DNA of 64,000 nt from Plesiocystis pacifica SIR-1. GTDB taxonomy: Bacteria > Myxococcota_A > Polyangia > Nannocystales > Nannocystaceae. The position numbers were made by a program, and so were the translations under genes. Positions 34,365 through 43,485 of this stretch are shown in pieces. Location: assembly GCF_000170895.1 (NCBI RefSeq), contig NZ_ABCS01000055.1:1-64000 (forward strand), written 5' to 3'. Within the stretch, counting starts at the first letter, position 1. Each line of letters begins with the position of its first letter. Under the pieces are notes generated by a model. It did no database searches, was not told the DNA's origin, and saw only the letters and a program-made list of their open reading frames with translations.

Positions 34365-35618
34365 ATGACCATGAAAACCCCCATGAAAGACCGTTTCTCG
34401 ACTCTGATGGGCGCCTCGATCCTGTGTGGCGCGATGACGCTGGCGGCGTGTGCAGACGACGCTGGCACCGACGGCACCGACGACGAGGCGGGGACCGAAG
34501 AGGACACCGGGGACGACACGACCGAGGAGAGCACCGACGCCGAGACCGGCGACCAGGGCATGGACGAGGTCGGCACGGACACGGACTCGACCGAGGAGAG
34601 CACCGAGGAGACGACGGACGAGGGGACGGAGACGACGGACGAGGGGACGGACACGACGGACGAGGGGACGGAGACCACCGGCGAGGAGGACCCCTACGCC
34701 TGCATCAACGAGCCCTTCGTCAACGGCCCGCCCCCCGGGGTCGACTACGCCGAGCTCGAGCTGACCATCGGCTCGCACTGCGACGGCAGCAACTACCAGG
34801 AGATCGAGGGCATCGAGCGCGTGGTCTTCCTCGGCGACTCGGTCACCGTCGGCACGCCGCCGGCCGGGGCCGGGGACTTCTACCGCTCGATCGTCGCCGA
34901 CGAGCTGGCCATGAAGTTCGACCTGGTCGCGCCCAGCTTCCTGTGGAAGCAGTACGACCCCTTCAGCGGCAAGTCGATCCTCAAGGAGGACGGCGACTTC
35001 GCGTCCTGCTCCGAGTGGGGCGCCCGGACCGACGACTTCATCCGCGGCGGCGGCCAGCTCAACGACTGCTTCCCCGCCGACACCCTCGACAAGCGCACCC
35101 TGGTGATCACGACCATGGGCGGCAACGACCTGGCGTCCATCGCCAAGGACACCATCGACGGCGTCGAGGAGACCGCGATCTGGGACGAGGTCGAGTCCAT
35201 GCTCGACTACCAGCGCCAGTTCATCGACTGGCTGCTCGCCGACCCGGACACCTTCCCCAACGGCGTGTTCGTGGTCTTCGCCAACGTCTACGAGTTCACC
35301 GACGGGACCACGGACCTGCTCTCGTGCCCCTTCGCGTCGGCGGCCGGCTTTGACCAAAACCCCGACGACCCGGACTTCCTGATCGACATCATGGTCTACA
35401 TCAACACCGAGTACGCGCAGATGGCCAAGGACACCGGCACCGACGTGGTGTTCATGTTCGAGGGCTTTTGCGGCCACGGCTACCAGGCGGACAACCCCGA
35501 GGGGCCCTGCTACCGCGGGCCCGGGTCCGAGACCTGGTTCGACCTGACCTGCATCCACCCCACGGCCTCCGGCCACGCCGCGCTCGCGGACATGATGCTC
35601 AACGTCATCAACGAGTAG
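34365..35618 (+). CDS. SGNH-hydrolase lipoprotein
   Basis: 417 aa from ATG 34365 (ATG at 34371 or 34383 also possible). Signal peptide with lipobox TLAAC, then about 80 residues of Thr/Glu/Asp/Gly linker. The catalytic domain has block I FLGDSVTVG (nucleophile Ser), block III GGNDLA, and the C-terminal CIHPTASGH with the catalytic His. Such enzymes cleave acyl or other esters; substrate unknown. Predicted outer-surface lipoprotein. Followed by a strong hairpin at 35635-35660. Confidence 0.85.
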   Translation: MTMKTPMKDRFSTLMGASILCGAMTLAACADDAGTDGTDDEAGTEEDTGDDTTEESTDAETGDQGMDEVGTDTDSTEESTEETTDEGTETTDEGTDTTDEGTETTGEEDPYACINEPFVNGPPPGVDYAELELTIGSHCDGSNYQEIEGIERVVFLGDSVTVGTPPAGAGDFYRSIVADELAMKFDLVAPSFLWKQYDPFSGKSILKEDGDFASCSEWGARTDDFIRGGGQLNDCFPADTLDKRTLVITTMGGNDLASIAKDTIDGVEETAIWDEVESMLDYQRQFIDWLLADPDTFPNGVFVVFANVYEFTDGTTDLLSCPFASAAGFDQNPDDPDFLIDIMVYINTEYAQMAKDTGTDVVFMFEGFCGHGYQADNPEGPCYRGPGSETWFDLTCIHPTASGHAALADMMLNVINE

Positions 35619-35634
35619 CTCCGCCAGCCACAAA

Positions 35635-35660
35635 AAGCCCGCGTCCTTCGACGCGGGCTT
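35635..35660. terminator. Bidirectional terminator between SGNH and lipoprotein genes
   Basis: AAGCCCGCGTC and GACGCGGGCTT form a perfect 11-bp stem with a CTTC loop, between convergent stops. The plus side is followed by GTTGATTTGTTG; the minus side has AAAAA on the plus strand, i.e. TTTTT in minus sense. Confidence 0.85.
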
Positions 35661-35685
35661 GTTGATTTGTTGATGCTTGGGTCGC

Positions 35686-36222
35686 CTACTCGACGACTTC
35701 GTAGGAGCCGGGGTCGACCTCGAACTCGAACTCGACGACGACCGGCGGCCCGTCGTAGGTGGGGTAGGGCGCGGCCGCGGTCGCCTCGCGCAGGCAGTCG
35801 GTCAGCTTCGAGGCCTTGGTCAGCGCCTCGGGCATGGTCGCGTTGACGCCGAGGGGGCGGGCCTGCTTGGGGTTGAGCATCACGGCCATGACCGCGTCGC
35901 CGGGGAGCTGGTCCTCGCTCGAGCGCCGCTCCTTCTCGGTCCACACGCAGGCGTCGAGGGCCTCGAACTGGCCGAAGAAGGCCTGCTGGACCGCGTACTC
36001 GTCGGGGCGCTCGCTGCCGTAGGCGTCGAGGTCGAGGTTGAAGTCGCCGTTGGGATCGAAGTCGGCGACGTTGGCCGTGACCGACTTGGCGTCGCCCTTG
36101 CCCACGCGGACCTTCAGGCTGCGCTGGGGCTTGTTGGCGTCGTTCGCGGACTTTCCGCAGGCGGGGAGCACCAGCGCGAGGGAGAGCAGAGAGAGGCTGA
36201 GTAGGCGTGCAGTGCGGAACAT
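35686..36222 (-). CDS. Lipoprotein, unknown
   Basis: 178 aa from the ATG at 36222 (MFRTARLLSL). Signal peptide ending in LPAC (lipobox). The mature domain has a Cys at DACVWTEKE and another at TDCLREATA, the spacing of a possible disulfide, and ends in strand-like VVVEFEFEVDPGSYEVVE. No family recognised; the form is common among myxobacterial lipoproteins of similar size. Convergent with the SGNH gene. Confidence 0.65.
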   Translation of the reverse strand: MFRTARLLSLSLLSLALVLPACGKSANDANKPQRSLKVRVGKGDAKSVTANVADFDPNGDFNLDLDAYGSERPDEYAVQQAFFGQFEALDACVWTEKERRSSEDQLPGDAVMAVMLNPKQARPLGVNATMPEALTKASKLTDCLREATAAAPYPTYDGPPVVVEFEFEVDPGSYEVVE

Positions 36223-36387
36223 GAGACTCGACTGGAGGAGTGTACGGCAACAGACGTGCGTCGCACGCATGTCTTCGATGAACTCGGCGAGAAGGATCCG
36301 ATTTTTTCTCGAACGCCGTTGAGGTCACGCGGTCATGAGCGATACGCGCCGCGCGAAGTCCATGGCGTACAATCGAGGCCCCCGCTC

Positions 36388-37623
36388 ATGTCGCAGCCAT
36401 CCCCACAGACACCGACCCACGGGGCGCACGGGCACGAGGAGATCAGCGCGCAGTGCCCCTCGTGTTGGCTGCACGAGCTGGTCCCCGTGTACTTGCAGCG
36501 GGGCGAAGAGGGGCTGTGGAAGACCCTCGAGAACCACAAAGGCCCGCCGCCGCCGGGCGTCGTGCAGATCGACGCGTGCCCGGTTTGCCGCGGCGCCTGG
36601 TTCGACCCGGGCGAGCTCAACCTGCTCGCGGGCGAGAGCGCGAACCTCGAGAGCCTGCTCGCCGCGCCGAGCCAACAGAGCCGGCGCCGCTGCCCCCGGG
36701 GCCACGGGATCATGCAAGAGCGGGCGCTGCCCGGGCAGATCAACACGCCCCTGGACCACTGCCCGACCTGCCACGGCGTGTGGCTCGACGGCTACGAGCG
36801 CCAAAAGCTCGCCCAGGCGACGACGAAGGAGGGCCAGCGGACTCGGGGCAAGCGCATCGCTCGGCGCGGGGTGATCTGGGCGGCGCAGCTGCTCACGCAG
36901 CTGCCCGTCGAGGTCGAGAACCCCGCCTCGGGCACGCCCTGGGTCGTCTACTCCCTGCTCGTGATCGTGGCCGCGATGTTCGGCCTGCAGATCGCCGGGA
37001 CCATCGACCTCGAGGCGTGCATGCCCGGCGCGGGCGGGATGCCCCTGGGCTCGGGCTGCCTGGCCCCGGTGGCCGGAGCGCTGCGCAACCAGTGGGAGAA
37101 CCAGGGCCCGCAGGCCCTCGTCAGCGGGACCTGGTACACCCTGCTGACCTACTGGTTCCTCCACGGCGGCTGGGCGCACATCCTCGGCAACGCCTACTTC
37201 CTCTACATCTTTGGCGACAACGTCGAGCACCTGTTCGGCCGGGTCCGCTTCGCGCTCTTTTTCCTGCTCGCCGCGGTCGGCGGGGGCTTGGGCGAGGTGC
37301 TGCTGACCCAAAACACCCTCGCGCCGCTCGTCGGCGCCTCTGGCGGCATCGCCGGGGTGATGGCCGCGTACTTGTGGTGCTTCCCGCGGAACAAGCTGTT
37401 TCAGGTGGTCATGTTCATCCAGCTCAAGCTGCCGGCCTGGGTCTACCTGTTCGTGTGGGTCGGGCTGCAGGCGCTGCTGAGCCTCATCGCCGAGGACGCG
37501 GGCGTGGCCTGGTACGCGCACCTGTTCGGCTTCGCCGTTGGGGCCGCGCTGACGCCGATGATCCTCAGCATGCGCCGCCGGGAGGTCGCGCGCGCCGTGA
37601 AGGTCCCCGCCATCGATGTGTAG
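36388..37623 (+). CDS. Rhomboid protease with two N-terminal zinc ribbons
   Basis: 411 aa from ATG 36388. Residues about 20-65 and 105-135 contain CxxC pairs (CPSCWLHE, CPVCRGAWFDPGE; CPRGHG, CPTCHGVWLDGYE) of the zf-TFIIB type. The membrane domain has the rhomboid motifs: HGGWAHILGNAYFLYIFGDN, the nucleophile in GASGGIAG, and the catalytic His in HLFGFAVGA. It therefore looks catalytically intact, unlike 23102-23797. Intramembrane serine protease; the soluble zinc domain may recruit substrates (inference). Overlaps the VanW gene by 8 bp. Confidence 0.92.
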   Translation: MSQPSPQTPTHGAHGHEEISAQCPSCWLHELVPVYLQRGEEGLWKTLENHKGPPPPGVVQIDACPVCRGAWFDPGELNLLAGESANLESLLAAPSQQSRRRCPRGHGIMQERALPGQINTPLDHCPTCHGVWLDGYERQKLAQATTKEGQRTRGKRIARRGVIWAAQLLTQLPVEVENPASGTPWVVYSLLVIVAAMFGLQIAGTIDLEACMPGAGGMPLGSGCLAPVAGALRNQWENQGPQALVSGTWYTLLTYWFLHGGWAHILGNAYFLYIFGDNVEHLFGRVRFALFFLLAAVGGGLGEVLLTQNTLAPLVGASGGIAGVMAAYLWCFPRNKLFQVVMFIQLKLPAWVYLFVWVGLQALLSLIAEDAGVAWYAHLFGFAVGAALTPMILSMRRREVARAVKVPAIDV

Positions 37624-38506
37624 CTTGGGTGGGCTGGAGTCTCTGGAATCTCTGCGCGGGCTCGTGCGTCTCCAAGGCCCCGTGCGGCGTTCGCCCTCAT
37701 CCTCCGGTCCCTGGTCCACCCTCGAGCGAGCGGACTTCGCCGCGCGCGTCGCCGGGTTGGCGGCCAAGCGCCTCGCCGGCTGGGCCCTGCAGCCCGAGCG
37801 CTACCCCGAGCCGACCCGCGTCGGCGCCGACGCGGCGCCCCACCTCGTCGCGCAGCTCGTGATCCCCCGCCGGGCCTCCTCGTTTGGGCCGAAGCTCGAG
37901 CGCGGGCGCTGGCACAACCTGGGCTTGGCCGCCACGGCCCTCGACGGCGTGGGCATCTCGGCGGCCAGCCCGTTCTCGTTTTGGCGCACGGTCGGGCGCC
38001 TGAGCGCCGGCCGAGGCTTCGTGGAGGGGGCGCACTTCGAGGGCGGCTGCATCGTCCCGGCGGTGGGCGGGGGGGTCTGCTCGCTGAGCGACGCCCTGTT
38101 CGATCTCGCGCTGCGCTCGGGGTGCACGATCCTCGAGCGACACGGGCACACCCTGGCCGTCGACCGCGGCCCCAAGGGCCCCCGGCGCAAGCGCGTCGAC
38201 GCGACCGTCAAGTGGCCCTACGTCGACCTGCGCTTCGCCCCGGCCCGGGGCCTGTTGCGCCTGAGCACGCGCTCTCGCAAAGACGGGCTGCACCTCGCGC
38301 TGCACGGCGACGCGCCCGTCGAGGCCTGGCCGGTCGAGGTCTCCGAGCCCCAGATCTGCGTCGAGGCCGGACAGCGCTACGTCCACACGACGATTCGACG
38401 GGGCCCGACCACCATCGGCCGCGATCGCAAAAAATTGATCGTGATGCCGACCCGCAACTGCGACACCTGTCAGGAACACAGCTGTGGCCGACACCGCGGG
38501 GCCTGA
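37616..38506 (+). CDS. VanW-family protein
   Basis: 296 aa. VanW core: NLGLAATALDG, then SPFSFWRTVG, GCIVPAVGGGVCSLSDALFD and ILERHGHT, the typical order of the family. No signal peptide. VanW was named from vancomycin-resistance clusters but has no proven enzymatic role and is widespread. No van cluster genes lie nearby. It overlaps the rhomboid gene (start) and the next gene (end), so these three are likely translated as one unit. Confidence 0.85.
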   Translation: MCSLGGLESLESLRGLVRLQGPVRRSPSSSGPWSTLERADFAARVAGLAAKRLAGWALQPERYPEPTRVGADAAPHLVAQLVIPRRASSFGPKLERGRWHNLGLAATALDGVGISAASPFSFWRTVGRLSAGRGFVEGAHFEGGCIVPAVGGGVCSLSDALFDLALRSGCTILERHGHTLAVDRGPKGPRRKRVDATVKWPYVDLRFAPARGLLRLSTRSRKDGLHLALHGDAPVEAWPVEVSEPQICVEAGQRYVHTTIRRGPTTIGRDRKKLIVMPTRNCDTCQEHSCGRHRGA

Positions 38507-39617
38507 GCCCGAGCAGCCCAAGCAGCCCAAGCGGCCCAACGTAGGGGTCTTCGTCGTCGCGCCCGAGCCCGCGGACTGGCTGGGGCCCGTGCTCGAGGTG
38601 CTGCAGGCCCGAGGACCCGTCGAGGTGTTCGCGCCCTGGGTGCTCCCGGGGGCCGTCGTCCGCCTGGGCCGGCGGGTGGGCTTCGTGCGGCGCCGCGAGG
38701 GCCACGACCTGCCCGGCGCTCGCGGGCGGGGATGGTTCACCGCCGCCGAGCTGCTCGCTCGAGCCTTCGCCCGGGGCAAGACCGCGCGGACCCTGGCCAA
38801 CCGCGTCCACATGCGGGCCCTCGCCGACGCCACGGCGGCGCTGCTCCTGGGGCGCCGCGAGGCTGGCCCGCCCCGCCTGGTCCTCGCCCCCAGCTTGGGC
38901 GCCCGCCGAAGCTTCGCCCGCGCCCGAGCCCTCGGCAGCACCTGCGTGCTCGTGGAGGACATGCCCGACCTCGACAGCCTCGTCGACGGCCTCGACCGGA
39001 TGGCGCGCGCCCACCCCCGGGCGTCCTTTCTCCGCAACCATCGACCGCGCGCCCGGGATCACGCCCGCCAGCGGGCGGAGCGGTGGCAGAGCGACGTCAT
39101 CGCCGTCCGCGGGCGCGTGGCCTGGCAGCGCCTCGGCGACGCGAAGGAGCGGGTAGCGATCCCCCAGGAGCCGTCCAGGGCGACGCACCGGTCTGGCCTC
39201 GCGATCGCGTTCGCGGGCCCGCCCTTGGCCCGCTGCGGCTCCACGCAGCTCCCGGCCCTGCTCGAGGCCCTGCCCGGGCGGGAGCTCCGGGTTCAGCCCG
39301 GCCCCGCCGCCGAGCCGTCCGGGCTGCTCGAGCATCCGCGGGTTCGGGTCGATCGCAGCCTCGACGGCGTGGGGGTCGTGCTCAGCCTGAGCCCCCTCGA
39401 GTCCCACCCCTCCGCGGTCACGGCTGCCCTCGAGCGGGGCATCCCCGTGGTCGGAACGCTGGCCTCGACCGGGCTGCTCGAGCCTGCGAGCGTGCGCGCG
39501 GTCGAGCCCGGCGACACCGCGGCGACGGTCCGCGCGATCGAAGCCGCGCTGGCCGGTGAGGGCCCGTCTCCCCGGGCCTGGCTCCCGCCTCGGAGCTTGC
39601 TCGAGTGGCTCGATTGA
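38484..39617 (+). CDS. Glycosyltransferase-like protein (tentative)
   Basis: 377 aa from a GTG. Two Rossmann-like halves are suggested: a first half (VFVVAPEPADWLGPVLEVLQ) and a second half with a late segment (LSLSPLESHPSAVTAALERG, IPVVGT) that resembles the donor-binding end of GT-B glycosyltransferases (GT4). No clear catalytic signature, so the call is only by shape. It overlaps VanW by 23 bp. Confidence 0.45.
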   Translation: MADTAGPEPEQPKQPKRPNVGVFVVAPEPADWLGPVLEVLQARGPVEVFAPWVLPGAVVRLGRRVGFVRRREGHDLPGARGRGWFTAAELLARAFARGKTARTLANRVHMRALADATAALLLGRREAGPPRLVLAPSLGARRSFARARALGSTCVLVEDMPDLDSLVDGLDRMARAHPRASFLRNHRPRARDHARQRAERWQSDVIAVRGRVAWQRLGDAKERVAIPQEPSRATHRSGLAIAFAGPPLARCGSTQLPALLEALPGRELRVQPGPAAEPSGLLEHPRVRVDRSLDGVGVVLSLSPLESHPSAVTAALERGIPVVGTLASTGLLEPASVRAVEPGDTAATVRAIEAALAGEGPSPRAWLPPRSLLEWLD

Positions 39618-39739
39618 GCCAATAATCCCACTGCGTACGGTCTTTGTAGTGACCATTCGCGCGGCGTCGCCCGGGACGCGCAGTGCCACCCAAAACAACG
39701 CTCTGTGGGTGCGTTCGAGCGGCGTTGAATTGCGACCGT

Positions 39740-39880
39740 GAGCTGCTCTACCCCGATTACGCGGGGTCGCTCTCGAACTACCGTGAATCCTACTTTGGCG
39801 GTTTGGATGAAATTAAATTGCATGGTTTCCCCACGGGATTGCTCATTGAATTCGTAGCTCCTTTAATCGATAGTCTGACC
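39740..39880 (+). promoter_or_regulatory. AT-rich leader before the DUF1592 gene
   Basis: About 140 bp with markedly low GC (for example GATGAAATTAAATTGCATGG) right before the ATG at 39881, in contrast to all neighbours. Likely promoter or regulatory leader. No specific -35/-10 or operator assigned. Confidence 0.5.
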
Positions 39881-41599
39881 ATGGCGATGATGTTGCGGTG
39901 GCCCGCGTGGTCCGTCGCGGTGTGCTGTTGCGCGCCGCTGGCTTGCTACGCCGGAATCGATGAGGACAGCTACGCCGACGGCGGGGACGAGACCCAGTCG
40001 GAGGCGGGCGAGGGCGAGGACGGCTCCTCGGATGGGGGCGGCGAGGGCGGCCCGGCCGAGGAGGCGCCGGCGCCGGCGCCCCGGACCTACCGCCTGACCC
40101 ACGCGCAGTGGGACAACACGGCCCAGGACCTGCTCGGGCTGCCGGGCCCCACGGGGCTGACCGGCCTGCTCCGAGATGATCCAAAGATCGCCGGCTACGT
40201 GTTCGACAACGACGCGACCAGCCTCGAGGTCGACGAGGCGCTGTGGACCGGCTACCGCATCGCGGCGGGCGAGCTGGCCCAGACCGTGACCGAGGACCCG
40301 GACCTGCTCGCGCCCTTCGTCGACGTGCCCGGGGACACGGAGGCCGAGCGCATCGACAGCTTCGTGCGCAGCTTCGGCACGCGGGCCTACCGGCGGCCGC
40401 TGAGCGAGGCCGAGGTCGCGGCGCTCGCCGACCTCTTCAACGCCGGCTCGGGCCTCTACTCGGGCGTGCAGGACCCCTTCGTCGCCGGGGTTCGCCACGT
40501 CATCGAGGCGGTGCTGCAGTCGCCCTACTTCCTCTACCGCGTCGAGACCAGCGAGGCCGTGGTCGACGGGGTCATCCCGCTGTCGGACTACGAGCTGGCC
40601 TCGCGCCTGTCCTACTTCCTGTGGAACACCATGCCCGACGCCGAGCTGTTCGACGCGGCCGAGGCGGGCGAGCTGGAGACCGCGGCCGACATCGCCGCCC
40701 AGGCCGAGCGCATGCTCGCCGACCCCCGGGCCGCCGAGATGGTCGTCCGCTTCCACCACCAGCTGCTCGAGGTCGAGAAGATGGAGACCATCTCGCCCTC
40801 GGAGCTGGTCTTCGACGTGCCCGACAACCTCCCGGAGCTGGCCATCGAAGAGCACGAGCACTTCATCCGCGACGTCGTGTTTGGCAACGGCGGCGGGCTG
40901 ATCGAGCTGCTGACCTCGAGCCAGACCATGGTCGAGTCCGAGCTCGCGGCGATCTACGGCGTCGCCGGGGTCACCGGCTCGGACTTCGTCGAGGTCGACC
41001 TCGACCCCACCCAGCGCCGCGGCGTGTTCACCCAGCTGGGCTTCCTGGCCGCCAACGCGAGCTCCTTCGACCCCGACCCGATCCACCGCGGGGTGTTCCT
41101 GGCCAAGCGCATGGCCTGCCACACCATCGCCGCGCCCCCTGACGGCGTGCCCCCGCTGCCGCCCCTGGGCGAGGACCAGACCAACCGCGAGCGCGTCGAG
41201 GCGCACACCTCGGGCAACCCCTGCGCCAGCTGCCACGGGCCGCTGATCAACCCCTTCGGCTTCCCCTACGAGAGCTACGACGCCCTCGGGGCCTGGCGGA
41301 CCGTGGACAACGGCCAGCCCGTCGACACCGCGACGATGGTGCTCCTGGACGGGCAGCAGTCCGTGTCTGGAGCCGTCGAGCTCGCCGAGGTCATGGCCGC
41401 GAGCGAGCAGGTGCACGAGTGCTACGCCCGGCACTGGCTCGAGTACGCGACCGGCCGCAACTACGTGTTTGGAGACGCGCCGACCGTGTCCCGCCTGGGC
41501 GGGGACTCCCTCGCCGAGGAGCAGTCGATGCGCGAGCTGCTCGTCGCCCTGACCACCTCCGTCGCCTTCTCCACCCGCGCCGCCGAGGAGCTGCAATGA
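39881..41599 (+). CDS. DUF1592/DUF1588-type cytochrome-like lipoprotein
   Basis: 572 aa from the ATG at 39881 (MAMMLRWPA). Leader with Cys-rich end (VCCCAPLACYAG), a short acidic linker, then the planctomycete/myxobacterial module: YRLTHAQWDNTAQDLLGLPG (DUF1587-like), RAYRRPLSEAEVAALADLF (DUF1595-like), PYFLYRVE with YELASRLSYFLWNTMPD (DUF1592), RRGVFTQLGFLAANASSFDP and NPCASCHGPLINPFGFPYES (DUF1588; CASCH is a c-type haem motif), and a C-terminal DUF1585-like part. One haem is predicted. Almost always paired with a DUF1552 gene; the ATGA overlap with the next gene shows tight coupling. Biochemical role of the pair is unknown. Confidence 0.9.
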   Translation: MAMMLRWPAWSVAVCCCAPLACYAGIDEDSYADGGDETQSEAGEGEDGSSDGGGEGGPAEEAPAPAPRTYRLTHAQWDNTAQDLLGLPGPTGLTGLLRDDPKIAGYVFDNDATSLEVDEALWTGYRIAAGELAQTVTEDPDLLAPFVDVPGDTEAERIDSFVRSFGTRAYRRPLSEAEVAALADLFNAGSGLYSGVQDPFVAGVRHVIEAVLQSPYFLYRVETSEAVVDGVIPLSDYELASRLSYFLWNTMPDAELFDAAEAGELETAADIAAQAERMLADPRAAEMVVRFHHQLLEVEKMETISPSELVFDVPDNLPELAIEEHEHFIRDVVFGNGGGLIELLTSSQTMVESELAAIYGVAGVTGSDFVEVDLDPTQRRGVFTQLGFLAANASSFDPDPIHRGVFLAKRMACHTIAAPPDGVPPLPPLGEDQTNRERVEAHTSGNPCASCHGPLINPFGFPYESYDALGAWRTVDNGQPVDTATMVLLDGQQSVSGAVELAEVMAASEQVHECYARHWLEYATGRNYVFGDAPTVSRLGGDSLAEEQSMRELLVALTTSVAFSTRAAEELQ

Positions 41600-43068
41600 C
41601 CGCCCTACTCGACCTCCTGAAACGCCGCGCTCGCCACCAGGGCCACAACAGCCGCGGTCAGACCACCCGCCGGGCCTTCCTCGCGGGCTTGGGCGGCGTC
41701 GCCGTGGGCCTGCCCTTCCTCGAGGCCCTCGCGCCCCGGCCCGCGCGGGCCAACTCCGGGGACATCGAGCCCTTCGCCATCTTCTTTCGCCAGGCCAACG
41801 GCGTCGCCTGTGCCCAGAGCACCGAGTTCGGCGACGAGCCCGAGAGCTTTTGGCCCACGGCCCTCGGCGCGCTCACGCCCGAGACCGTCGCCGGCCGCTC
41901 CCTCGACGAGCTCACAGGGCACCTCTCGCGCCTGCTCGTGGTCCGCAACGTCAACATGGAGGCCTTCGACTTCGCCGACGGCCACGCCCGCGGGGCGCTC
42001 CAGGGCCTGACCGCGCAGGGGCCCGTGGTCCCCGGCGTGGGCGGAGACTCCGAGGCCAACGGCGAGTCCATCGACCACCGCATCGGTCGGGAGCTCAACC
42101 CCGAGGGCCGCGACTCGCTCGTGCTCTACGCCGGGATGAGCGGGGGCTGGCTGGGCGGGCCGTGCATCGCCTACCGCGGGCCCAACAACCGCCGGGCCGC
42201 GCTCCACGATCCGATGCTCGCCTACCAGACCATGATGGGCCTCGACGGCGACCAGCTCGAGGAGCTCATCGCCCGGCAGTCGAGCGTCAACGACATGGTC
42301 AAGGACCAGCTCGACACCCTGATGAGCTCGCCCAAGCTCAGCAGCAACGACCTCCAGCGCCTCGAGCTGCACTTCGACAGCATCCGCGAGCTCGAGAACA
42401 ACCTCGGCTGCAACTTCGCCGAGGACGAGCTGGCCATGCTCGCGGGGCTGTCCGCGGGCTACGAGAGCAACATCGGCGACGAGGTGCTCGCGGCCGTGCG
42501 CGCGCACATGCACGTCGCCGCGCTCGCGGTCGCCTGCGGCTACACCCGCTCGGTGTCCATCCAGGTCGGCTCGGGCAACGACGGCTCGACGCGCTACCGC
42601 AACCTCGACGACGACTCGCTGATGGAGAATTTCCACTACGTCTCCCACCGGCGGGCCTCCCACGACAGCAGCGGCGACCCGATCCCCAACGCCGACAAGC
42701 TCCACGCCATGGTCGATCGCCAGTTCGCGCAGACCTTCAACTACCTCGTCGATCGCCTCGCGGCCTACGAGCTGCCCAACGCCGAGAGCCTCGTCGATTG
42801 CGGCACCTGCGTCTGGTACAACGACAACGGGAGCGGCCCCGGGCACTCGCGGCGGGGCATCCCGATGATCATCGCTGGCAGCGCGGGCGGCTTCCTGCGC
42901 CAGGGCGAGTGCATCGAGCTCCACGAGGGCGACAACGTGGCCAACCACGCCGCCGTGCTCAACACCCTCGGCAGCGCGGCCGGGCTGCGCACGCCCTCGG
43001 ACGAGCTGATCAGCGACTTCGGCGACGCGAGCCTCGACCGCCAGCCGCTGACCGCGATGATGGCCTGA
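41596..43068 (+). CDS. DUF1552 protein with Tat signal
   Basis: 490 aa. Twin-arginine leader (TTRRAFLAGLGGVAVGLPFL) ending near PARANSG, so probably folded before export. The rest matches DUF1552: FAIFFRQANGVACAQ, NVNMEAFDFADGH, GESIDHRIGREL, then LVDCGTCVWYNDNGSGPGHS near the end. Overlaps the DUF1592 gene (ATGA), its usual partner. Structure is thought to resemble alkaline-phosphatase/sulfatase-like folds (family knowledge, not proven here). Confidence 0.9.
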   Translation: MTALLDLLKRRARHQGHNSRGQTTRRAFLAGLGGVAVGLPFLEALAPRPARANSGDIEPFAIFFRQANGVACAQSTEFGDEPESFWPTALGALTPETVAGRSLDELTGHLSRLLVVRNVNMEAFDFADGHARGALQGLTAQGPVVPGVGGDSEANGESIDHRIGRELNPEGRDSLVLYAGMSGGWLGGPCIAYRGPNNRRAALHDPMLAYQTMMGLDGDQLEELIARQSSVNDMVKDQLDTLMSSPKLSSNDLQRLELHFDSIRELENNLGCNFAEDELAMLAGLSAGYESNIGDEVLAAVRAHMHVAALAVACGYTRSVSIQVGSGNDGSTRYRNLDDDSLMENFHYVSHRRASHDSSGDPIPNADKLHAMVDRQFAQTFNYLVDRLAAYELPNAESLVDCGTCVWYNDNGSGPGHSRRGIPMIIAGSAGGFLRQGECIELHEGDNVANHAAVLNTLGSAAGLRTPSDELISDFGDASLDRQPLTAMMA

Positions 43069-43089
43069 GCCTGAGCCCTCGAGGAGGAG

Positions 43090-43374
43090 TCAGCCCTCTT
43101 CGGGGGGCCGCCAGGCCGTGTCGGCCATGTCGCCCTGCTCGAAGCCGAAGAAGATCTTCATCTGGTTCTCGAGGAAGGCCCGACCCTCGGCGGTCTGCAG
43201 GTCCACGCGGTAGGTGTTGATCAGCCGCGGGGACTCGCGCAGCCACATCTGCCACGCCTGCATCGAGACCTTCTCGAACAAGAGCTTGCCGAACTCCGTG
43301 GGCAGGGGCTGGAAGGGGATGCCCGGCAGCTCTTCCCCGAGCTTGATGCATTGGACCACGCGCGCTTGGTTCAT
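43090..43374 (-). CDS. yggX: Fe(2+)-trafficking/oxidative damage protein YggX
   Basis: 94 aa. VVQCIKLGEELPGIPFQPLP, then FEKVSMQAWQMWL, SPRLINTYRVDLQTAEGRAF and MKIFFGF correspond to the YggX family (normal length about 90). The single conserved Cys (VQCIKL) is present. It protects Fe-S proteins from oxidation. Cytoplasmic, convergent with the DUF1552 gene, 21 bp apart. Confidence 0.92.
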   Translation of the reverse strand: MNQARVVQCIKLGEELPGIPFQPLPTEFGKLLFEKVSMQAWQMWLRESPRLINTYRVDLQTAEGRAFLENQMKIFFGFEQGDMADTAWRPPEEG

Positions 43375-43485
43375 CGCGGGGCAAGAGTTGGCGACCTGAG
43401 CCGGGAAATCAAGCGCTCGGGGTAAATGGGCGGTGGTGAGGCGCCTGGGACCTGGAAGCCTGGGGGGCGGCTGCGCGGGCGAGGG

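Noticed and set aside
37616..38506. Possible vancomycin-resistance locus because of VanW.
   Set aside because: No vanA/H/X/R/S genes are near; VanW is widespread outside resistance clusters.
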